Part shown: one piece after another, positions 26,127 to 32,528 of the stretch
Layout of the letters: every line of letters begins with the position of its first letter
Numbering within the stretch: the first letter of the stretch is position 1
From: Amoeboaphelidium occidentale
Lineage: Eukaryota > Aphelidiomycota > Aphelidea
Direction: 5' to 3'
Assembly (NCBI GenBank): GCA_023515795.1
Contig: JALGPX010000025.1
Span: forward strand, 32,094 to 64,621
Length of the DNA stretch: 32,528 nucleotides
The notes under the pieces: generated by a model
The model's database searches: none
What the model was told of the DNA's origin: nothing
What the model saw: the letters and a program-made list of their open reading frames with translations, nothing else
Translations under genes and position numbers: made by a program

Positions 26127-28542
26127 TCACTCCATCAATGAATCTTCTACAGCTGCAATCAATCTGAAAGTATTCTGTGATATTCTGACATGTCTACTGA
26201 CAGCACCAACATAAACGGACACCAGTCTTGACAACTGCGCCGCCCCAACAGACCTGAACAATTAAAAACTACAATTATAGATAAACTTACCACTTTCTGC
26301 CTCTGTAGCACAAGAGACTGACACTCAACAAAAATTGTTCCAATTGCATCAGTACTAAATCATTCAACTTTCTCAATTGCAACAACTTTCCATTGATTGC
26401 ACCCAAATCTGCACCATCTGGTAGCAACAGAGTCTTTTTCAGCGCATTCAAACATGAAAAGTAACCATCAGCATTATTATAATCAACTAAAAATCTTGAC
26501 AATTCCATATAATACTCACACAATCTCAACAGTGTATTCAAAGTCCTGTAAGAAGAAGTACCAGAAATCTGACGGTAAATGACCAATTTATCGGAGTAAT
26601 ACTTTTCAACTTGTGTAGCTTCTTCATAAACAGCCAGTAGGGATTCAGAAGAGGTTGTACCATAATTTTGATTGAACTGCTGTGGCTGCGGCTGCTGCTG
26701 CTGATCTACTTGCAATGACTGCTCCAATACCAAATCATACTTCAACAAACCACCACCACCACCACCACCACTCGAAAAAGTCTCACTCAATCGTTTACAA
26801 TACAGATCCAATACTAATTCGTACTTTTGACACAAATTAAACAATAGAATAGAAGATCGTAAATCCTTGACTCTTTGTGCAGCAACTTGTAGGACTTTAT
26901 CCAAATACTCTTGTTCAGAATGGATTAGAAGGATAGGAGACAAATACAAATCCAATAAACCCTTCTCTCTGTAAATCACTGCATTCCCTTTAGATTCTGC
27001 CAAATAACCATAAATCAATTCAATAGTAGAAGGATAAGCAACAGTATAATCAATAATACCATTAAGCGCAAAGTCTCGAACAGCGTCATTAGAAGGATTA
27101 CAAGTTAGAGCCAATACTAAATAATAGTATACAACATACTCATATGAATCATATGAATACAATGTACTCTTGATGAACCTATCAACATATTGAAACTCCT
27201 GAGGTATAGCTGATGATGATGACCCTTCTTTATCATTTAAATTCTCAATCGTACCATCAATACAAGAGCACAAGTACAAGTGAACAACATATGAAAACAT
27301 TCTTCCATCATCTATGGAAAAGTAATACTGAAACAATTCCTTGAATAATTCCCTTCTATCAACCAACGATAGTACTAACCAAAACCTCTCATCCTTTTCT
27401 CCTTTCAAAGCGATAAATCTATCAGCATACTCTTTACCCACACTCAATCCATTAATCTTCAGCAACAACCATAATTCATCTTCCCATCCAATATTACCAG
27501 ACAACATGTTCTCTTTTACTTGCAGTGACAACTTGAATTCTGCTCCTACCTTTAGAGACAAAACAGAATATACCAAATACTTGTAAACATCCCCAGAAAG
27601 ATATTCACCATTTGGATAATACAATCTGTAACGTGAATCACTAGAAGGTCGCTGCAGTAATGTAATCAAATCTTCTGATTGTGTCTTTAGTAAATACTTT
27701 TCATACTTACACAATAACTGCAATGCATCCCTTAGTAATCCTGATCTTAGTAGATAAAAGACACAAAAGTACAGAGCAAATCCATCACATACTTCCACAC
27801 CACCACCACCACCACCGCTACCATTAGAAGATTGCTGTTGAATGTAATGAACTGATGCTAAACGTAACTGCTGAAATGTATACTTTTTCCTAAATTCTTC
27901 TTCCAAATACTCCAAAGGATTCTTGAAACACAAAGATGCACTCAAAGAAGGCAATAATTTACAAGCAGCTGCATTAGACAATTCTTTGGTATACTTTTGA
28001 TTTCCCTGTAATTTCTTCATTCTAATGTAATTCAATGGAATAGATTTGATGATTGGAGTAAACTTTTTTAAATCTTCACCAAAAGAGGTTGATGGTTGTA
28101 AGTGAGTAGTACTAGTCGTAGTAGTAGTAGTAGTAGTAGTAGTAGAAGTAGTATCCATTATGACGTCATTGGTATAATTCATCTTACCACCACCACTGCC
28201 ACCAGAACCACTCCCTTCATTACCATTAAACAACTTTAAGGAATCCTTCTGTAAATCTCTTCTTATAGATTCATATACTCTCTTCTTTAAAGTATTCATT
28301 CTCTTTACTCTGTTATTCTCCATATCAATTAGAGTAGTAGTAGTAGTAGTAGTAGTTGTTGTTGTTGTTGTTGTCTTTTTAACTCTGTCATCCTTTCTTC
28401 TATCCTTTGTAGAAGTAACAGAAGTCAGAGGAGGAGCAGTAAATGGAATGCCTAATTCATTGTGTAGTTTCTCCAAGAACTCAATTGACTGTTTCTTCAA
28501 CTGCGCAGGATTTCTAATTAAGAAAGTGGAAGTGTGAGTCAT
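26127..28542 (-). CDS. nucleoporin Nup93 / Nic96
   Basis: Exons (minus strand) 28542-26291 and 26253-26127, with a 37-bp intron; 792 aa from the ATG at 28542 (MTHTSTFLIRNPAQLKK). The alpha-solenoid matches Nup93/Nic96 in order: KSIPLNYIRMKKL, DGFALYFCVFYLLRSGLLRD, WEDELWLLLKINGL, YEYVVYYYLVLAL, AESKGNAVIYREKGLLDL, and SILLFNLCQKYELVLDLYCK. Nup93/Nic96 is a core inner-ring scaffold of the nuclear pore. Runs of Thr, Gly and Gln, encoded by trinucleotide repeats, interrupt the N-terminal half. The 3' end lies 24 bases from element copy C. The assignment rests on recalled family patterns. Confidence 0.75.
28116..28155. repeat. (GTA)n trinucleotide tract encoding polythreonine in Nup93-like gene
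   Basis: A GTA/TAG run reads ACT/ACA codons on the minus strand, giving a Thr run at about residues 130-145. A second tract (GTAGTAGTA then GTTGTTGTT, 28333-28373) encodes another Thr run at about residue 60. Length variation stays in frame. Confidence 0.9.
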
Positions 28543-28582
28543 TTTCAAGAAGAAATGGAAAATTTTGATTGCATTGTTTCTA

Positions 28583-29191
28583 TTATTTTTTAACAGATCC
28601 TCCAGATTGTTGTTGTTGTTGCAGTGACGTAACCAAAGAATTCAATCCTTCTTCCAAATCTTTTAATACTTCTGCCTTTAATAATCCTCCTGCTCCTGCT
28701 CCTGCTCCTTCTGCTGAATCCTTACTTGATACATCATGAAGAGGATTCTTTACAACTCTGTCGATAAAACACTTGTAAATCTGATCCAGGATTTTATAGT
28801 AATATGATTCTTGAGGAGGAGTTATGGGTGCAGTTATTAGAACAAATTGTATGTTGGTGGCTGTCCTTAGAGAGAATAGACTGTAGTGATTTGTAGTATA
28901 AAATAATTTGTTTAAAGATTCTCTAAAAGTTTAACAACCCTGCAAAGAGATTTCTTACTGCTTTTTGGTTTGGAGGTTCTTTATGATGGTCTGCTCCAAA
29001 GAATATAATAATCCATAAACTAATTTAGATTGTTCCTCCTCAGAAATATTCTTCTTCTTTTTTATTGTTATTGTTGTTGTTGTTGTTGTTGTAGAAGTAG
29101 AAGTAAAGGAAGAAGAAGAAGAAGAGTAAAATTCTTTTGTGTAGATGCATTTGCATTTTCTGTTGAAGATGTAGATAGAGTGGATGGACAT
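28583..29191 (-). CDS. BET5: TRAPP complex subunit TRAPPC1 / Bet5
   Basis: Exons (minus strand) 29191-28959 and 28922-28583, with a 36-bp intron; 190 aa. The longin-fold start MSIHSIYIFNRKCKCIYTKEF and the later EEQSKLVYGLLYSL, YTTNHYSLFSLRTATNIQFV and FIDRVVKNPLHD match TRAPPC1/Bet5, a core subunit of the Rab1/Ypt1 exchange and tethering complex in ER-Golgi traffic. A Ser/Thr/Lys insert of about 35 residues, from trinucleotide repeats, separates the first two strands from the rest. The C-terminus has AGAGAG and QQQQQ runs not found in the usual ~145-aa family members. The stop codon is 40 bases before the start of the Nup93-like gene on the same strand. Confidence 0.88.
29061..29125. repeat. 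trinucleotide tracts inside Bet5 gene
   Basis: A TTG/TTA run (29061-29093) and an AGA/GAA run (29107-29125) encode adjacent Thr and Ser runs in the insert of the Bet5 protein. A further TTG run at 29201-29219 lies just upstream of the start codon, where it gives a CAA repeat in the 5' UTR. Confidence 0.9.
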
Positions 29192-29283
29192 TGTGTAAAG
29201 TTGTTGTTGTTGTTGTTGTAAAGAAAAGAAGATTTTTTTTGTTCCCAATCACACACACACTCACTCACTAACACGAAACAGTA
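29192..29283. promoter_or_regulatory. 92-bp bidirectional promoter, Bet5 and Trm61
   Basis: Ninety-two bases separate divergent start codons. The stretch holds a (TTG)n run, an A/T tract (GATTTTTTTTG) and a CACACACACTCACTCACTAA stretch near Trm61. No TATA box. Function is inferred from position. Confidence 0.45.
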
Positions 29284-30234
29284 ATGCTCTTCTCTAGCCC
29301 TCAGTCTACAACAATTAAGGATGGAGATTGCGTTTGTTTTTACGCTTCTCCTACACAGAGATACGCTGTTTATTGTTCTATTAATAGTCAGGACTTTTCT
29401 TGTTCACAGGGTACTTTTGTAGTACGCGCTTTAGTTGGATTGGAGTATGGTGTAAAAGTATATTCAAGGAATAGAAAGGGATTTGTGTTTTTGGTACAAA
29501 TGACTCCGGAGTTGTGGTCTGAATTATTGCCGCATCGTACACAGATTATATCCAGTTCAGATGTTGCCATGATTATCGGAGGGTTAGGATTGCATATTGG
29601 AGGCGCTAAAGTGGTGGAGTCTGGTACTGGTAGTGCGAATATGACACATGCACTGGCCAAAACTGTTTCATCTGGTGAAGGTGGTAAAGTTTATACTTTT
29701 GAGTATCATCAAAAGAGATATGAGGCTGCAAAGGAGGAGATTAAAAAGCATCATTTGGAGAATGTGGTGGTGTTGAATTGCAGGGATGTGTACAAGGAAG
29801 GGTTTCTTCTGGGCGGAGGTGGTGACGAAGGAGAATCTATAAATGCTAATTACGGCATTCTTGATTTACCTGAGCCTTGGTTGTGTATTGGGCATTTGGT
29901 CAAAGTGTTTGGTAGAGGTCTGTGTAGAGTTTGTGTGTATTCGCCGTGTATTGAACAGATATCGCGTGCTAGAGATGAATTGTTACACTATAAATTTACA
30001 GATATTCGAATGGTTGAATCGCTGCAGCAGAATTATTATGTCACAGAGCATTATAAGCAGTCATGCATGGGAACTAATGCAGTTGATCAGAGCACGGAAG
30101 CAGGTGGAAAGAAGAGAAAAGCTTCACAACCCGAAAAATCGCCGGAATCGTCGTTTCTATTGCATAAACCAACGCAGCAAACAAGAAAGGGTCATACTGC
30201 ATATCTCTTGTTTGCATCCTATTATAAAGAGTAG
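29284..30234 (+). CDS. TRM61: tRNA (adenine58-N1)-methyltransferase catalytic subunit Trm61
   Basis: 316 aa, single exon, ATG start. An N-terminal beta-barrel domain precedes the Rossmann methyltransferase fold: VVESGTGSANMTHALA binds S-adenosylmethionine, EYHQKRYEAAKEEI holds the acidic residue that contacts the ribose, and LDLPEPW is the family signature. The C-terminus ends with KGHTAYLLFA as in Trm61/Gcd14. With Trm6 it forms m1A58 in tRNAs, notably initiator tRNA-Met, in the nucleus. A Lys/Ser-rich insert (GGKKRKASQPEKSPESS) near residue 275 could be a nuclear localisation signal. It converges with the SMIM13-like gene, leaving nine bases between stop codons. Confidence 0.95.
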   Translation: MLFSSPQSTTIKDGDCVCFYASPTQRYAVYCSINSQDFSCSQGTFVVRALVGLEYGVKVYSRNRKGFVFLVQMTPELWSELLPHRTQIISSSDVAMIIGGLGLHIGGAKVVESGTGSANMTHALAKTVSSGEGGKVYTFEYHQKRYEAAKEEIKKHHLENVVVLNCRDVYKEGFLLGGGGDEGESINANYGILDLPEPWLCIGHLVKVFGRGLCRVCVYSPCIEQISRARDELLHYKFTDIRMVESLQQNYYVTEHYKQSCMGTNAVDQSTEAGGKKRKASQPEKSPESSFLLHKPTQQTRKGHTAYLLFASYYKE

Positions 30235-30243
30235 ATTCAATAA

Positions 30244-30423
30244 TCACTTGCGTTTGTCTTTAGTTGATTCTTCTTGTGTGCCAAATAGTTCTCGAACGAA
30301 TTTGAATTTAACAAGAAATAGACGGAATACAATAAACCATAAAAATGAAATGATTATTAAGAGTACTGTTAACAGAAGTAAAGTTATGCCAGTGATTTTT
30401 AGTAATTGTAGAACTTCCGACAT
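30244..30423 (-). CDS. 59-aa single-pass membrane protein, SMIM13-like
   Basis: ATG at 30423, TGA at 30244-30246; 59 codons, short enough to be missed by usual ORF cutoffs. The protein starts MSEVLQLLKITGI, has one long hydrophobic helix (TLLLLTVLLIIISFLWFIVF), then RLFLVKFKFVRELFG and a charged tail (TQEESTKDKRK). The post-membrane block closely parallels animal small integral membrane protein 13 (HLFLSKFKFLRELVG by memory), with the same distance from the membrane helix. Function of the family is not known to me. It is packed between Trm61 (9 bases, convergent) and Pam17 (154 bases, divergent). Confidence 0.75.
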   Translation of the reverse strand: MSEVLQLLKITGITLLLLTVLLIIISFLWFIVFRLFLVKFKFVRELFGTQEESTKDKRK

Positions 30424-30577
30424 TAAGTCTCAAAGCCGCAGAATCAGTCAAAGGAAACGAACAGGAAAGATCTTCAGAGATGCATTTCTCTGTTAGATAA
30501 TGAGCCTTCTTTCTAACGCAGAGCTGGATGTTTATCCGTGCCCAACTTCTTCCCATTTCTTCCTCTTTCTTTGTGAC
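30424..30577. promoter_or_regulatory. 154-bp bidirectional promoter, SMIM13-like gene and Pam17
   Basis: The start codons of the 59-aa membrane protein (minus) and Pam17 (plus) diverge across this gap. The Pam17 frame stays open upstream to an ATG at 30500, but the translated leader does not look like the family, so this stretch is more likely 5' UTR and promoter. Confidence 0.4.
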
Positions 30578-31240
30578 ATGATCGCGCGCAGGTTTTATGC
30601 AGCAGCTGCTAAATTATCAACTAAGCCACCCGGTAACAGTGGAGCTACAACAGCTACAACCTCGACTTCACCTTTACCTGCTTTATCATGGACAGACTAT
30701 TTCAAAATGAAGATTCAACGCGAACGAGTAGCGCGATTAGTTGGGATTCCAGCTGCTTTTGGTACGATGTTTGGCGTTATTGGTGGCTATGAATTCAATC
30801 CAGTTGAGCCAATTCTAGGAATGGATCCTTCTATTATGGTATTCATTGGCACTTTAGGTTCTGGGTTCTTTGGGTATCAAGTTGGTACATTTATGGGACA
30901 TCGATTATACTCTCTAGCAAAGTATAATCTGCACAAGTCAATTGATGCCAAAGATACTTCATTTTATACACGTATTAGAACTTACAGAGTGAATAGGCCA
31001 CAGTTGAATTATGTTCCTGGGATCGTTAGGACAGGATCAAAGTTATCAGCGGTATTCGCGCGTTCTGCAGAGAAGAAGAAGGCTGCAGAAGATTTGGCTT
31101 CAAGTAATGCAGCTGCTGATTATCACGGCGAGAAGATCAAGTCTGTTGCTGATTACAGAGCTTGGCTAAGACGACAAAGGACATGGTTGCGTCAACAGTA
31201 CGGAAAGGGCTATCAGCCAATTAGAGGAGTAAAAGAATAA
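30578..31240 (+). CDS. PAM17: mitochondrial import motor subunit Pam17
   Basis: 220 aa from the ATG at 30578 (MIARRFYAAAAKLSTKPP), chosen because it yields a classic amphipathic Arg-rich presequence; an in-frame ATG at 30500 would bury it. SWTDYFKMKIQRERVARL starts the Pam17 domain. Two membrane segments follow (VGIPAAFGTMFGVIGGYEF and SIMVFIGTLGSGFFGYQVG), then KDTSFYTRIRTYRVN and the family-typical DYHGEKIKSVADYRAWLRRQ. Pam17 organises the presequence-translocase motor (Pam16/Pam18) at TIM23 in the inner membrane. AATAAA overlaps the stop codon (31236-31241). Confidence 0.93.
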   Translation: MIARRFYAAAAKLSTKPPGNSGATTATTSTSPLPALSWTDYFKMKIQRERVARLVGIPAAFGTMFGVIGGYEFNPVEPILGMDPSIMVFIGTLGSGFFGYQVGTFMGHRLYSLAKYNLHKSIDAKDTSFYTRIRTYRVNRPQLNYVPGIVRTGSKLSAVFARSAEKKKAAEDLASSNAAADYHGEKIKSVADYRAWLRRQRTWLRQQYGKGYQPIRGVKE

Positions 31241-31331
31241 ACAGATTATACAGTAGGTATTGGTTGTGTATCAAGCGTGCTGGCTTGCTTGTCGAAACAG
31301 ATTTCGCTTTACGTTTTGTTGCAGCAATTTC

Positions 31332-32528
31332 ATGGCGCTAATCGACACGAATGAATTACGGAAGCAGGCTCTGGAATTAATAGAAGATAAAGAAAACTTA
31401 TTTACTGAGTATGGATTCTACTTTTCTTCTCATGTTTCTGTAACGGTCACGAATAAGAATGTTGCGACTATTGAGGAAGCATCTTTGGGTGATTTAATGG
31501 TCAAGTGCGTTTACTACGTTCCGGATTACATTGAAAAAGGCATCAGAGTAAACGATTTGAAATCCGTCATTGAGTGGCCTGAAATGCGAAAGAAATGGGA
31601 CGTTAATTTTGGTTCCGGTAGTCTTGTTGAAGCTTTGAATGAGAATACTATACTTGGTCATGTCAAGACTCGGTCCGTGTTTCCTATAGCTAGCAGAGAA
31701 ATGCTTTGTATTCTTCACTCTTGTAATGATTTTACCAAGAATGGTCAAGATATTTGGCTTAGCTTATCAAAATCTATTGCTTTGGCTTCTTCCGGAAAAC
31801 TGGCAAAGTTTGATTACCGATCTGTCGAGGCAACTCTTGAACTAGGATGTTTTGCAGTTGATATTGTGCCTACAAGTGATATTCCTACAGTTCATAAAGA
31901 AAGGCAGCCTATACTCGCTCAAAGAGAAAGAGTTTTACGCATAACAAATCTATTACAAACAGATCCATGTGGAAACTTGGGAGGTGTTGCAAAAATACTC
32001 ATTAAGAGATTGTTACCATCTGCATTCTCTTTAATTCTAAAAGAAGTCACTTCTTCTGGCTCTCCTCCCTACGTGCAGTCTCTCATGTGGTCTGAACCAT
32101 GGCCATGTGAAGTTCCTATCAAGAACTTTAAATACGATCCTTCAACAAAATTATTTTATATGGGATTTGAATATGATCTGCTTCAGGGTAATTCATTCGA
32201 AGGAAATGAGTCTGTTGAAGTAGTGCTGAGGATTGACACTTTGCGTTGGTGCAGAAATGCAAACGTGAATATTATAATCGAAGAAACGGGCTTGAAGGCA
32301 AAATTTTACGCAATGAGAAAAGTCGGAGAATTATTTCTTAAAATGGTTCACTACTCACTTACTCCTTCGTCAAAGCTGTGTCTCAAACTGTCTTGTGTCA
32401 ACAAGACTTCTACTGATAGTGATCGCACAGAAATAATTATAAACAACGGTCATATCAAAGTTGAGCCTTGGGTTGAGCACGCTGAAACTACTTCTGAGGA
32501 AAGTGAGAAATTCGAATCGACTGTTTTA
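31332..32528 (+). CDS. START-domain lipid-binding protein (3' partial)
   Basis: The frame opens at ATG 31332 and stays open for 399 codons to the window edge. After a helical start (MALIDTNELRKQALELIEDK), residues about 40-190 follow the START pattern: VIEWPEMRKKWDVNFGSGS, then LVEALNENTILGHVKTRS, VFPIASREMLCILHSC and FAVDIVPTSDIP. START domains bind lipids or sterols in a deep pocket. The part after about residue 225 (LPSAFSLILKEV, then WSEPWPCEVPIKNFKYD) is a second folded region I cannot assign. The 3' end lies outside the window. Confidence 0.75.
   Translation, partial: MALIDTNELRKQALELIEDKENLFTEYGFYFSSHVSVTVTNKNVATIEEASLGDLMVKCVYYVPDYIEKGIRVNDLKSVIEWPEMRKKWDVNFGSGSLVEALNENTILGHVKTRSVFPIASREMLCILHSCNDFTKNGQDIWLSLSKSIALASSGKLAKFDYRSVEATLELGCFAVDIVPTSDIPTVHKERQPILAQRERVLRITNLLQTDPCGNLGGVAKILIKRLLPSAFSLILKEVTSSGSPPYVQSLMWSEPWPCEVPIKNFKYDPSTKLFYMGFEYDLLQGNSFEGNESVEVVLRIDTLRWCRNANVNIIIEETGLKAKFYAMRKVGELFLKMVHYSLTPSSKLCLKLSCVNKTSTDSDRTEIIINNGHIKVEPWVEHAETTSEESEKFESTVL

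Noticed and set aside
29843-30496. long plus-strand frame overlapping Trm61 and the SMIM13-like gene
   Set aside because: Out of frame with Trm61 and antisense to the 59-aa protein; composition is not protein-like.
30500-30577. longer Pam17 start at 30500
   Set aside because: The added 26 residues would precede and mask a good mitochondrial presequence that starts at 30578.
1-32528. CRISPR array, rRNA or tRNA genes
   Set aside because: No spaced direct repeats, conserved rRNA words or cloverleaf-like segments were seen on either strand.

Overview
The window reads as nuclear DNA of an early-diverging, non-Dikarya-like fungus. Evidence: compact intron-containing genes, a Pam17 import-motor subunit (a largely fungal family), fungal-style 7TM-RGS receptors, GPI-type secreted Cys-rich protein, and sequence related to Fanzor and possibly Crinkler proteins. 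I cannot name the species. Fourteen introns resolved by protein homology and GT...AG ends measure 33, 33, 34, 36, 36, 36, 37, 38, 39, 40, 42, 44, 50 and 53 bp, so introns are ultra-short. Intergenic gaps are often under 120 bp.

Layout. 0.3-4.4 kb: a secreted TIM-barrel glycosidase-like protein, ESCRT-III Vps2/CHMP2, a three-module Cys-rich surface protein and a small secreted protein. 4.6-6.6 kb: a five-exon DYRK-family kinase. 6.6-10.1 kb: an accessory island holding two decayed genes and a PD-(D/E)XK plus kinase-like fusion. 10.4-12.9 kb: housekeeping genes (eIF2-alpha, a WD40 protein, Costars/ABRACL). 12.9-19.3 kb: five minus-strand-linked genes reduced to an EF-hand membrane protein and three tandem 7TM-RGS paralogues, with a divergent multi-TM protein at 19.6 kb. 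20.7-21.9 kb: S-adenosylmethionine synthetase. 22-26.1 kb: a large unknown protein bracketed by two direct copies of a ~340-bp repeat. 26.1-32.5 kb: Nup93/Nic96, TRAPPC1/Bet5, Trm61, a 59-aa SMIM13-like membrane protein, Pam17 and a START-domain protein running off the end.

The most unusual signal is the repeat family. Two near-full copies (21975-22313 and 25758-26102) start with a hairpin, carry the remnant C-terminal zinc ribbon of a Fanzor/TnpB-like nuclease (C-x2-C...C-x3-C followed by WNRDINAARNI), and end in a conserved hairpin-forming tail. A third, solo copy of that tail lies at 258-295. In all three places the tail ends 0-24 bases from the stop codon of a gene on the opposite strand, and two of the three tails supply an AATAAA on that gene's strand. 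This looks like a non-autonomous Fanzor-derived element whose right end has become, or targets, gene 3' ends.

Most genes here work independently (translation initiation, tRNA modification, vesicle tethering, nuclear pore, mitochondrial import). The three 7TM-RGS genes plus the neighbouring multi-TM protein are the only obvious functional cluster, pointing to G-protein signalling.
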